64,000 bases of DNA from Actinomyces sp. oral taxon 170 str. F0386 (GTDB taxonomy: Bacteria; Actinomycetota; Actinomycetes; Actinomycetales; Actinomycetaceae): assembly GCF_000195595.1 (NCBI RefSeq), contig NZ_GL882517.1:25523-89522 (forward strand), written 5' to 3'. The number at the start of each line of letters is the position of its first letter. Position 1 is the stretch's first letter. Below are positions 52,733 through 60,980 of the stretch, piece after piece. The notes below the pieces were generated by a model. The model had not been told where the DNA came from, did not search any database, and saw only the letters and a program-made list of their open reading frames with translations. The translations under genes and the position numbers were made by a program.

Positions 52733-52767
52733 GTCGTCGGAACGGTCGCCAGCAAGGCCGGCCCGCC

Positions 52768-54345
52768 CTACCTCGTGGGGGTGCGGCCCAGGGTGAGGTA
52801 GCCGGGGAGCGTCTGGTCCTGGCCGGCGCTGGAGAACCGCAGTGGCTGGCCCGATGGGAGCGGGTTGACCACGCGCACCAGGATCGTGTTCTCACCGGCC
52901 GGATCCTCCGGCAGCTGCCCGGAGAAGGTCTGGGTCTTGCCGATCTCGATCTTGCGCAGGTCGCCGCTGAGCGTCGTGCGCCCGACCTCCGTTCCGGTCG
53001 AGGCGTTGACGGCCACCGCCTCCACGCTCCAGTTGTAGTAGAAGGGCGCCACCCCGTTGTTGGCGATCTGCACCTCGACCTTGCCGTTGCGCATGCGCCA
53101 GCGCGCCACCGACAGGTCGTAGCCGGTCTCGGAGGAGGCCTGCACGGTGCGCTCGCGCTCGGTGCTGTTGAGCGTCGTCGTGAAGGCCCAGTTGTCCACC
53201 AGCCAGCTGGCGTGCGTGGCCTTGATGGAGGCGTCGATGTCCACCGTTGCGCCGTTGGAGCCCGAGGACATGCAGCTGCCCGGGTTGCGCACCGAGCACT
53301 CCTGGATCCCAGGGTAGACCTCGCCGCCGATCGGGTACTGCTGCCAGGCCTGATCCGCCTTCGCGTTCTTCAGCTGCGGCAGGAAGTGCCAGTTGGCGGT
53401 CCCCGTGGTCTCGTAGCCGAAGGAGTCGTCGTGGTAGCCGACGCCGCGCTTGACCGTCTCCGCCGACGGGTAGCGGGCCATCGTCGGCGTCACCTGGAAG
53501 GCGCTGTCCCAGGTGTCGATGAGGGTGTTCTGGTTCGCCGTCGATGGCATCCAGTTCTCGCCGGAGGGGTTCTCCCCGGAGACCTTGCCGTTCATCGGGT
53601 AGGTGTGCTCCTCGCCCCAGAAGCCCACGAGGCCGTGAGTGATGAAGGCCAGGCGCGCATCGCCGTCGTACCTCTGGCCCAGGGTGGAGACGAAGCCGGT
53701 GAGCATCGACATCATCTCGGGGTCGTTGTAGTCGGGTGCGAGCGACTGGCCCGGCGCGTTGCCGTTGACCGTGTACTCGTGGGTCGGGACCTCGTGGGAG
53801 CTCAGCATGTAGGCCGGCATGCCGCTGGGACGCCCGGGGTAGTCGACGTAGAAGCGCAGCACCGCCTGGTGCCCGCGTGAGGCGATGGCGTTGAGGTGCG
53901 CCTCGAGCCTGTCCCACGAGTAGGAGCCGGGCCCGGTGACGACGTCGCTGACCGGCAGCGTCAGCCACTCCATCGTGTAGGGCGGGGCCGACTCGGGCAG
54001 TCCCGGTGAGTAGGAGGCGTCCGACGGCGCGAAGGGCATCATGCCCTTGAGCGGGTTGGACTCGGGTGTGGTTCCCGCCGAGACCTCGGTCCAGGCCCGG
54101 CTGCAGTTGCAGGCCCGGAACCCGGTCGACAGGGACACGACGGCGACGAGCGCCATGATGATGGCGCCGAGGCGCGGTTTGCGGCCCTTGCGGAGCCGGT
54201 TGAGCATCTGACGGCTCAGTGCCTGAGAGCTCGGGGTGCGGGGACGATCTGTGCCTCCGCCGTTGGAGGGCGCTTCCTGCGCGGCTCCGAAGATGGGAGC
54301 TTCGGAGGCTGACGAGCGGTTGTCGTCGTTCTGTGATGTGATCAT
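52768..54345 (-). CDS. DUF4832 (with DUF4874) membrane-anchored glycoside-related protein
   Basis: A 525-residue protein. A polar cytoplasmic N-terminus (1-57) precedes one transmembrane helix (LGAIIMALVAVVSLSTGF, 59-76). Outside the cell comes a barrel-like DUF4874 region (NPLKGMMPFAP, YTMEWLTLPVSDV, VLRFYVDYPG) with ITHGLVGFWGEEHTYP in its centre, and then the beta-rich DUF4832 domain. The families are thought to be related to glycoside hydrolases or carbohydrate binding; no activity is established that I know of. The ATG at 54345 has no clear ribosome binding site. It is convergent with the galactosidase and divergent from serC. Confidence 0.83.
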   Translation of the reverse strand: MITSQNDDNRSSASEAPIFGAAQEAPSNGGGTDRPRTPSSQALSRQMLNRLRKGRKPRLGAIIMALVAVVSLSTGFRACNCSRAWTEVSAGTTPESNPLKGMMPFAPSDASYSPGLPESAPPYTMEWLTLPVSDVVTGPGSYSWDRLEAHLNAIASRGHQAVLRFYVDYPGRPSGMPAYMLSSHEVPTHEYTVNGNAPGQSLAPDYNDPEMMSMLTGFVSTLGQRYDGDARLAFITHGLVGFWGEEHTYPMNGKVSGENPSGENWMPSTANQNTLIDTWDSAFQVTPTMARYPSAETVKRGVGYHDDSFGYETTGTANWHFLPQLKNAKADQAWQQYPIGGEVYPGIQECSVRNPGSCMSSGSNGATVDIDASIKATHASWLVDNWAFTTTLNSTERERTVQASSETGYDLSVARWRMRNGKVEVQIANNGVAPFYYNWSVEAVAVNASTGTEVGRTTLSGDLRKIEIGKTQTFSGQLPEDPAGENTILVRVVNPLPSGQPLRFSSAGQDQTLPGYLTLGRTPTR

Positions 54346-54683
54346 GAGAACTTTTAGGTAGGCGTGAGGGTGAAGGCAACCCTACCGGTCAGTCGGTCGA
54401 CGTCTCTGTGCTATCGCTGACAACGTGCAGAGTTGACAGGCATGAAGCGCTGTGCTCCTTCGCATGGCGCTAGGTGTCATCAACCTGCGTGGGGTCGGTG
54501 GGATCCAGATTACTCCGCTTTTCAACGGTCGTACGTCACAGTCATATCGCTGAGCGTCACGACTGTGTGTCGGCCGTGGAGGACGCCCAGCGCTCGAGAG
54601 GGGACGGGCTGAGGGGGCGGGGCGCCGTCGTCGCCAGGTGGGACGAGATTGCCGCCGCGCGTATAAGCGGCAATGATGACTCC
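54346..54683. promoter_or_regulatory. Divergent intergenic region, DUF4832 and serC
   Basis: A 338-base gap with no gene. TATAAG at 54662-54667 is a plausible -10 for serC, giving a very short leader. A run of AGG/CCT words near 54348-54385 looks faintly like an iron box but matches poorly. Confidence 0.35.
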
Positions 54684-55763
54684 GTGCGCGTCTTCAATTT
54701 CTCCGCCGGTCCTGCCCAGCTCCCTCTGCCCGTCCTCGAGCAGGCCGCCTCCGAGCTCACCAGCTGGGGCGGATCGGGAATGTCTGTCCTGGAGGTCTCC
54801 CACCGCGGAGCCGACTTCGTGGCCTGCGCGGCCGACGCCGAGGCCACCCTGCGCCGTCTCCTGGCCGTCCCCGAGAGCTACCGCGTCCTCTTCCTCCAGG
54901 GCGGGGCCAGCGCCCAGTTCGCCGGCATCCCCCTCAACCTGACCGCCCCCGGGGACACGGTCGCCTACCTCAACACCGGCCAGTGGTCCGCCAAGGCCAT
55001 CAAGCAGGCCGGCGCCTACGAGCTCGACGTCGTCGTGCCCGCCGACGAGGCCGCCTCCTCCTACACGACCACGCCCGAGCCCGGCTCCTTCACCGTCCCC
55101 GAGGCCGCCCGCTACCTGCACTACACGCCCAACGAGACCATTGGCGGCGTCGAGTTCGACTACGTGCCCGATACCGGTGACGTCCCGCTCGTGGCCGACT
55201 TCTCCTCCACGATCCTCTCGCGGCCCATCGACGTCTCCCGCTACGGCCTCATCTACGCCGGCGCTCAGAAGAACATGGGGCCCTCGGGCCTGGCCGTCGT
55301 CATCGTGCGCGAGGACCTGCTGGGGCGGGCCCGCCCGGTGACCCCCACCGTCCTGGACTACCAGAAGATGGCCGACGCCGACTCCATGCTCAACACGCCC
55401 CCCACCTTCGCCATCTACCTGCTGGGGCTCATCGGCCACTGGATCGAGGACGGCGGCGGCCTGGAGGCGATGGCCGAGCGCAACCGCGCCAAGGCCGAGC
55501 TCCTCTACGGCTTCATCGACTCCTCCGACTTCTACGCCAACCCGGTTCAGGAGCGCTCGCGGTCCTGGATGAACGTGCCCTTCACCCTGGCCGACCCCGC
55601 CCGCGACGCCGACTTCCTGGCCGGTGCCGAGGCCGCCGGGCTCGCCAACCTCAAGGGGCACCGCTCCGTGGGCGGCATGCGCGCCTCCATCTACAACGCC
55701 ATGCCGATCGAGGGTGTGCGCGCCCTCATCGACTACATGACCGACTTCGCCGCCCGGGCCTGA
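54684..55763 (+). CDS. serC: Phosphoserine transaminase
   Basis: A 359-residue PLP enzyme that converts 3-phosphohydroxypyruvate to phosphoserine, step two of serine synthesis. It starts RVFNFSAGPAQLP, the family N-terminus, contains FLQGGASAQF, ADFSSTILSRP and the PLP lysine in YAGAQKNMGPSG, and ends with GGMRASIYNAM. The GTG at 54684 is the only start that fits the fold; there is no Shine-Dalgarno, consistent with a short leader. It precedes serA by 86 bases in pathway partnership. Confidence 0.96.
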   Translation: MRVFNFSAGPAQLPLPVLEQAASELTSWGGSGMSVLEVSHRGADFVACAADAEATLRRLLAVPESYRVLFLQGGASAQFAGIPLNLTAPGDTVAYLNTGQWSAKAIKQAGAYELDVVVPADEAASSYTTTPEPGSFTVPEAARYLHYTPNETIGGVEFDYVPDTGDVPLVADFSSTILSRPIDVSRYGLIYAGAQKNMGPSGLAVVIVREDLLGRARPVTPTVLDYQKMADADSMLNTPPTFAIYLLGLIGHWIEDGGGLEAMAERNRAKAELLYGFIDSSDFYANPVQERSRSWMNVPFTLADPARDADFLAGAEAAGLANLKGHRSVGGMRASIYNAMPIEGVRALIDYMTDFAARA

Positions 55764-55849
55764 GCACTCGGCGCCCCGCCCTGACTCTGAGCCCAGCTTC
55801 CTGCCAGAACCGCCTTCTCCATCCGGACCGCTCTGAAGAAAGTACCTCC

Positions 55850-57040
55850 GTGACCACCAGCAGCGCTGACCACAAGTTCCGCATCCGCACCCTCAACGCC
55901 ATTTCCGGGGCCGGCCTGTCTCGCCTGCCCGATGACCTCTACGAGGTCGGTGGAAGCGTGGAGGAGCCCGACGCCCTCCTGGTGCGCTCGGCCAAGCTTC
56001 ACGACACCCCCATTGACGACTCGGTCCTGGCGGTGGCCCGCGCCGGCGCCGGCACCAACAACATCCCGGTCGACGTGCTCACCGAGCGCGGTGTGCCCGT
56101 GTTCAACACCCCCGGCGCCAACGCCAACGCCGTCAAGGAGCTGGTCCTGGCGGGCCTGTTCATCGCCTCGCGCAACCTCATCCCGGCGGCCCGCTTCGCT
56201 CACACCCTTGAGGGCGACGACGCCGAGATCGCCAAGGCCGTCGAGGCCGGCAAGAAGCAGTTCGTCGGATTCGAGCTGCCCGGCCGCACGCTCGGCGTCA
56301 TCGGGCTGGGGGCCATTGGCGTGCAGGTGGCCAACGCGGCCCTGGGGCTGGGGCTCAACGTCGTCGGCTTCGACCCGGGAATCTCCGTGGAGCATGCCTG
56401 GCACCTGAGCGCCGAGGTCGAGCGGGCCGACTCCATTGAGGAGGTCTTCCGCCGCGCCGACATCCTCACCGTCCACGTGCCGCTCATCCCCGCCACCCGC
56501 GGGCTGGTGAGCACCCAGCGCCTGGCCCTCATGAAGGAGACCGCGGTGCTGCTCAACTTCGCGCGCGCCGAGATCGTCGACACCGATGCCGTCGTGGCCG
56601 CCCTCGACGAGGGCACGCTGCGCGGCTACGTGTGCGACTTCCCCTCCACGCAGGTCCACAAGCACCCCAAGTGCATCTCCCTGCCCCACCTGGGCGCCTC
56701 CACCAAGGAGGCCGAGCGCAACTGCGCCATCATGGCCGCCGACTCCCTGCGCGGCTTCCTCGAGGACGGCCAGGTCCACAACTCGGTCAACTTCCCCGAG
56801 GCCGTCATGACGCGCCAGGAGGACACGCATCGGCTCGTCATCGTCAATCGCAACGTGCCCAACATGGTTGGTCAGGTCTCCACGATCGTGGCCCAGCACG
56901 GGCAGAACATCGCCAACCTGCTCAACAAGTCGCGCGGTGAGCTGGCGGTGACGCTGGTCGACGTCGAGGGCGAGATCGAGCCCAAGGTCCTTGAGGAGCT
57001 GCGCGCGATCGACGGCGTCCTGTCCGCTCGCGGCATCTGA
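55850..57040 (+). CDS. serA: D-3-phosphoglycerate dehydrogenase
   Basis: The 396-residue NAD-dependent enzyme for the first step of serine synthesis. Substrate and NAD domains show NTPGANANAVKELVLAG, the Rossmann loop LGVIGLGAIGVQVANAA and the region near LPHLGASTKEAE with the catalytic His. A C-terminal ACT domain (about 320-396, from RLVIVNRNVPNMVGQ) suggests serine feedback, and no intervening domain is present, so it is the short form. It forms an apparent operon with serC. GTG at 55850 follows a weak AGAAAG. Confidence 0.96.
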   Translation: MTTSSADHKFRIRTLNAISGAGLSRLPDDLYEVGGSVEEPDALLVRSAKLHDTPIDDSVLAVARAGAGTNNIPVDVLTERGVPVFNTPGANANAVKELVLAGLFIASRNLIPAARFAHTLEGDDAEIAKAVEAGKKQFVGFELPGRTLGVIGLGAIGVQVANAALGLGLNVVGFDPGISVEHAWHLSAEVERADSIEEVFRRADILTVHVPLIPATRGLVSTQRLALMKETAVLLNFARAEIVDTDAVVAALDEGTLRGYVCDFPSTQVHKHPKCISLPHLGASTKEAERNCAIMAADSLRGFLEDGQVHNSVNFPEAVMTRQEDTHRLVIVNRNVPNMVGQVSTIVAQHGQNIANLLNKSRGELAVTLVDVEGEIEPKVLEELRAIDGVLSARGI

Positions 57041-57075
57041 TCCCGGCGTTCCTGCCCGGCCGGGGACAAACGACG

Positions 57076-57106
57076 CGTGCGGGGACAGGATTCCTGTCCC
57101 CGCACG
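57076..57106. terminator. Terminator between serA and the DUF4352 gene
   Basis: A perfect 13-bp inverted repeat (57076-57088 and 57094-57106) lies between these convergent genes. Confidence 0.75.
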
Positions 57107-57137
57107 TGGTAGGCGTACCCGTGGGCACCGTGGAGCG

Positions 57138-57917
57138 TCAGAGATTGTTGATCCAGGCCCGGCGGTGTCCGAACAGCGAGAGCGTGGGCTTGTAGAGCAG
57201 CACGTACTGGCCCCCGGCCGACACATCGGCGTCGAAGCAGACGTCGCCGCTGACCGAGCCGCCCGCGATGAGCTTGGAGGCCGACAGGTGGTTGCTCGAC
57301 CCCATGAAGCCGCTGTTGCTGATCGCCCCGGCCGGGTCCTGCAAGGTGAAGTCCAGGGCGTTGACGTCCAGGGTGTTCTTGGAGCCGTTGGTGATCGTGA
57401 TGGTGGAGCAGGCGGTCGGGCCCAGCGTGGCGTCGCCCGCGGACACCGCCGTGGCGGTCACCTGGATGCCGTCGTCGTCGATCGTGTCGCCCGCGTTGCC
57501 GACGACGTCGCTCGACTGCTTCCCGTGGAAGCTCGGGCCGGAGCCGGTCTTGCCGGTATCTGCCTTCCCGGCATCCGCCTTGCTCGCGTCGTCGTTCTGA
57601 GTCTGCTGCTGCGGGTTGGGGGCCGCGGCGGAGTCCTGGCCGGCGGTCGCCTGCGAGGCGATGCTGGCAATGCTCTGGGCCGCGGGTGAGGTGGCGGCGG
57701 CGTTGGAGCTCCCCGCACCACCGCCACCGTTGAGCGCCGAGGCGACGATGCCGACGGCGACGAATGCGCCGATGCCGGTGAGGATCTTGTGGCGGGCGAA
57801 CCAGGAGCGCTTCGGCTCGGGAGCGGGCCCGGAGGCGGGCGGCATGGGGTAGCCCGGGGCGGGAGTGCCGGCGGCCGAGGACGGGAACGGGCTGGCTGGG
57901 TTGGTTGGGCTGGTCAT
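57138..57917 (-). CDS. DUF4352 membrane-anchored protein
   Basis: A 259-residue protein. A Pro/Ser-rich cytoplasmic start (1-37) precedes one transmembrane helix (about 45-63). A Gly/Ser/Gln/Lys-rich spacer runs to about 135, followed by an outer beta-sandwich of the DUF4352 (telokin-like) kind: IQVTATAVSAGD, CSTITITNGSKNTLDVNALDF, LIAGGSVSGDVCFD. The domain is common in Gram-positive surface lipoproteins and often of unknown function. It is divergent from the sensor kinase gene and could be its target or sensor partner, which is inference. Confidence 0.83.
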   Translation of the reverse strand: MTSPTNPASPFPSSAAGTPAPGYPMPPASGPAPEPKRSWFARHKILTGIGAFVAVGIVASALNGGGGAGSSNAAATSPAAQSIASIASQATAGQDSAAAPNPQQQTQNDDASKADAGKADTGKTGSGPSFHGKQSSDVVGNAGDTIDDDGIQVTATAVSAGDATLGPTACSTITITNGSKNTLDVNALDFTLQDPAGAISNSGFMGSSNHLSASKLIAGGSVSGDVCFDADVSAGGQYVLLYKPTLSLFGHRRAWINNL

Positions 57918-58181
57918 GATGGGTCCTTCGAGATGTGGGAGGAAGACGCTGAGCGGGATGCGGCAGCGCCGATCAGGGTGCGAGTAGTGACTGGAGCTGA
58001 CGGGAGATCAGCTGACGGGAACAACGATCGCCCCGGCCACGCCTCGCGCACATCGACCGATGAGTCCGAGGCGGCTGTCCAAAAGGGCACTCGTCTCGGC
58101 TGTCCGAAAGGACGGCGGTGCCGGCGCTCATCGGCCGGAATCGTGTCCTATCGGGCGATCGTGCGTGTCAGTGCCCGGCTC

Positions 58182-58187
58182 TACAGT
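58182..58187 (+). promoter_or_regulatory. -10 element of the sensor kinase gene (leaderless)
   Basis: TACAGT ends six bases before the chosen ATG at 58194. The rest of the divergent gap 57918-58193 shows no gene. Confidence 0.55.
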
Positions 58188-58193
58188 GAGCAC

Positions 58194-60002
58194 ATGTCAG
58201 TCCCCGGCTACCCGCCCGCCCCCGCGCCCGGCGCCCCGCCCATGCCGGACTGGAGCGGTGGCCCCGGTGTCGGTCGGGCGGCGCCCACCTCCGGGTCCTG
58301 GATCCCGCCGATTCCACAGGGTCGTCCCGCCCACCCGCCCTCTTCCACCTACGCGGGGTATCCGGGGTACCCGGCGTACTCCACGCCCTCTGCGCACCCC
58401 GCGAACCCGACATACCCCGCATACTCCGCGCATTCCCCATCTCCCACGCCTCCGGTCCCTGCCACGGGGGCGGGCCCCTACCGCCAGATGAGGCCGTCGG
58501 CTCCCTATGCCGCCTCCGTCCCGGCGAGAAGCGCTCCGTCGTTCAGGCAGTCCCTGTCCCCGTCACAACGCCGCGCTCTCGAGATTTTCCTCGCGATCCT
58601 GCGCTCCCTGGGCCTGTTCACCCTGTGCCTGCTCGCCTCCATGTGCGCACTGGGATACCACTTCGGTCATGAGCAGGCTCTTAAGACAAGCACCCCACTC
58701 CTTGATGTCGCAGGGTTTCTGGTAGGGCTAGCGCTCCTCGTGGCGGTCTTCCTGCGCCGGCGCTGGCCGGTGGCGATCACGGTCGCCTCAGCGCTCGCGG
58801 GCATCGCGGTCTACCTGGACACCACAGTGGGACTCATCGCCTTCACCACCGTGGTCCGCCGGGCCCGGTCTCTGCGCGATCCCGTGCCCTGGGCCACGGG
58901 CGCCCTGCTCGCCGTCGGCACTCTGGTGGCGCTCTTGCGCGACGCGAGCCAGGGCTCCACCGGGAACTCAACGATCGGCAGAATCACCTCTGCCGGGCCC
59001 GATCCCAGTGCCGTGACCCATGTGTCGGTGCTGCAGGTGCTGTTCCTTGCGGCGGTGGCCATGGTCCTGCCGATCGCCGTCGGGTTGTGGCTGCGCGCGC
59101 GTGACGGGGAGAAGGAGGCGCAACGCCGCGCCCAGGAGGCCGCTGCCGCCTCGGCCCGTGCCGAGCGCACCGCCCAGGAGCAGGCCCAGACCTCAACCCG
59201 ACTGGCGGACACCGTCAGCCTGCAGGCCGAGCGTGAGCGGGTGGCCCGCGAGGTGCACGACGGACTCGGTCACCGTCTGTCGCTGCTCGCCCTTCACGCC
59301 GCGGCCCTGGAGCGAGGTGTGCTCGCGACGTCGGACTCGCGGGGCGCCCCGGATTCTGCGGACGCCGTGGACGAGGACGATCCCCGGGCCGCCGCTCAGC
59401 GCGTACGGGAGGAGGCTCAGGGGGCCATGCGGGACCTGCGCTCCCTGCTGGCCGTCCTGCGCGAGCCGGTGGGCGCGGCCGAGCCCGCCCCGCGTCTGGA
59501 GGACCTCAAGGAAGTCGTCGACGGGGTGCTCGCCGCCCAGCAGCCGCTGAGCTCCTCGATCTATCTCGACCGCGCAGCCGAGGCCGACGAGGTGCTCTCC
59601 CGCGCCGTCTATCGGATCGTCCAGGAGTCCCTGACCAACGCCCGCAAGCACTCGCCCGGCATGAGCGTCCGGCTGCGCGTCGAGGGCGGGCCGGACACCG
59701 GCATCGACATCACCTGTTCCAACCAGGTGCCTCGTCGGAGGCCGGCGGCCGAGAGGGGCGTCCAGGATGCCGAGGACTCCGCCGAAGCTCGAGATGACGG
59801 TGCAGCCCCAGGGGCGGGGGCGGGCTCCGGAACCGGTGCCGTGCCCGGTGACGCCCAGGGCGGCTCGGGCCTGGGAGGCATGGCCCGGCGGGCGGAGATC
59901 TGCGGGGGCACGTTCCACGCGGGTCCTGATGGCCACGGCAGGTTCGTGGTGAGCGCGCATCTGCCCTGGCGTTCCGCTGTGCCACCCCAGGAAGGTCGGT
60001 GA
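58194..60002 (+). CDS. NarL-type sensor histidine kinase
   Basis: A 602-residue membrane sensor kinase. A Pro/Tyr-rich cytoplasmic N-terminus with PxYP-like repeats (1-120) leads to about five or six transmembrane helices (about 135-305). A coiled region and the HisKA_3 box REVHDGLGHRLSLLALHAA with the phospho-accepting His follow. The ATPase part begins RIVQESLTNARKHSPG, is interrupted by a long Ala/Gly/Asp-rich insert and resumes with the G-box GLGGMARRAEICGG. The start is set by the leaderless -10 six bases upstream. It partners the response regulator 112 bases downstream. The signal is unknown. Confidence 0.93.
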   Translation: MSVPGYPPAPAPGAPPMPDWSGGPGVGRAAPTSGSWIPPIPQGRPAHPPSSTYAGYPGYPAYSTPSAHPANPTYPAYSAHSPSPTPPVPATGAGPYRQMRPSAPYAASVPARSAPSFRQSLSPSQRRALEIFLAILRSLGLFTLCLLASMCALGYHFGHEQALKTSTPLLDVAGFLVGLALLVAVFLRRRWPVAITVASALAGIAVYLDTTVGLIAFTTVVRRARSLRDPVPWATGALLAVGTLVALLRDASQGSTGNSTIGRITSAGPDPSAVTHVSVLQVLFLAAVAMVLPIAVGLWLRARDGEKEAQRRAQEAAAASARAERTAQEQAQTSTRLADTVSLQAERERVAREVHDGLGHRLSLLALHAAALERGVLATSDSRGAPDSADAVDEDDPRAAAQRVREEAQGAMRDLRSLLAVLREPVGAAEPAPRLEDLKEVVDGVLAAQQPLSSSIYLDRAAEADEVLSRAVYRIVQESLTNARKHSPGMSVRLRVEGGPDTGIDITCSNQVPRRRPAAERGVQDAEDSAEARDDGAAPGAGAGSGTGAVPGDAQGGSGLGGMARRAEICGGTFHAGPDGHGRFVVSAHLPWRSAVPPQEGR

Positions 60003-60101
60003 TCACCGGCACCGGAGGATATCGGTAAGGGTGCTGGCACCCGGCCTGAAGAAACTTCGCGTCTGGGTCGTTGGGACAGTGATCGTGTCGATGGGCGCAC
60101 C

Positions 60102-60107
60102 TAGGCT
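60102..60107 (+). promoter_or_regulatory. -10 element of the response regulator gene (leaderless)
   Basis: TAGGCT ends six bases before the GTG start, giving the regulator its own leaderless promoter between the two genes of the system. Confidence 0.55.
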
Positions 60108-60113
60108 GGCCCC

Positions 60114-60884
60114 GTGCCCGATCCCTCCGCCGCCCCGACCCCCTCACCCTCCCAGCCCGGCTCCCCGGTACCGCTGGTGTCCCCTGTCCGCATCATCCTC
60201 GTCGACGACGATCCGCTCACCCGCGCCGCCATCAAGCCACTCCTGCGGCCGCGCGAGGACTACCGCGTGGTCGCCGAGGCCGGTGACGGCCGTCAGGCGA
60301 TCGACGTCGTCGGCCGTGTTGAGGCGGACATCGTGCTTATGGACCTGGGCATGCCCGTCATGGACGGGATCGAGGCCACGCGCCAGATCTGCCAGGCGCC
60401 GCGCCACCCCCACGTCGTCGCTCTGACCACCTGGGACGTGGACGACGCCGTCGTGCGGGTCATCGAGGCCGGTGCCGTGGGGTACCTGCTCAAGTACTCC
60501 GCATCCGAGGAGCTCGATGCCGGGCTGCGCCGGGTCATGGCGGGAGAGTCCGTCCTGTCCCCGGGGGCGCTGGCCGAGCTGCTGCGCTACGTGCGCTCCC
60601 AGCCGGCACTCGCGGCACCGGCGCTGGCGGCCTACGACGCCCACGCCGAGGAGCGTCAGCGCGCCGTGGCACAGGCCCGACAGGCCGCGGCCGGGCTCAG
60701 CCGGCGAGAGCTGGACGTCATCACTGCGGCCGCCGAGGGGCTGACCACCGAGGAGATCGCCGGCAGGCTCTACATCTCGGCCTCCACCGTCAAGGCCCAT
60801 CTGCGCAGCGCCCAGGAACGAGTCGGTGCCCGCAATCGGGTGCACCTGGCGGTCCTCGCCGAGCGCGCCGGCCTGTTGGGGTGA
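60114..60884 (+). CDS. NarL/FixJ-family response regulator
   Basis: A 256-residue two-domain regulator. The receiver has the acidic pocket IILVDDDP, phospho-accepting Asp in VLMDLGMPVMDG, then ALTTWD and the LLKYSASEEL lysine. The LuxR-type DNA-binding domain reads LSRRELDVITAAAEGLTTEEIAGRLYISASTVKAHL. A Pro-rich 25-residue start precedes the fold. It is paired with the kinase upstream. Target genes cannot be read from the sequence. Confidence 0.95.
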   Translation: MPDPSAAPTPSPSQPGSPVPLVSPVRIILVDDDPLTRAAIKPLLRPREDYRVVAEAGDGRQAIDVVGRVEADIVLMDLGMPVMDGIEATRQICQAPRHPHVVALTTWDVDDAVVRVIEAGAVGYLLKYSASEELDAGLRRVMAGESVLSPGALAELLRYVRSQPALAAPALAAYDAHAEERQRAVAQARQAAAGLSRRELDVITAAAEGLTTEEIAGRLYISASTVKAHLRSAQERVGARNRVHLAVLAERAGLLG

Positions 60885-60895
60885 CAGGTACGTGA

Positions 60896-60929
60896 CTGGC
60901 CCCTGAGACCGTGACGTCTCAAGGACCAG
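60896..60929 (+). terminator. Terminator of the response regulator gene
   Basis: A 14-bp inverted repeat with two G-U pairs (60896-60909 and 60916-60929), 12 bases after the stop. Confidence 0.6.
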
Positions 60930-60955
60930 CCGTCTGAACGAAGCGATCAGCCCGT

Positions 60956-60978
60956 GTCTGAGGAATGCGCTCTCAGAC
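60956..60978 (-). terminator. Hairpin just beyond pknB
   Basis: A 7-bp inverted repeat (60956-60962 and 60972-60978) adjoins the pknB stop on the minus strand. Confidence 0.4.
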
Positions 60979-60980
60979 GA

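Noticed and set aside
54346-54390. Iron-box-like AGG/CCT words upstream of the DUF4832 gene
   Set aside because: Best alignment gives only about 11 of 19 matches with no symmetric core, much weaker than the site at 6054-6076.
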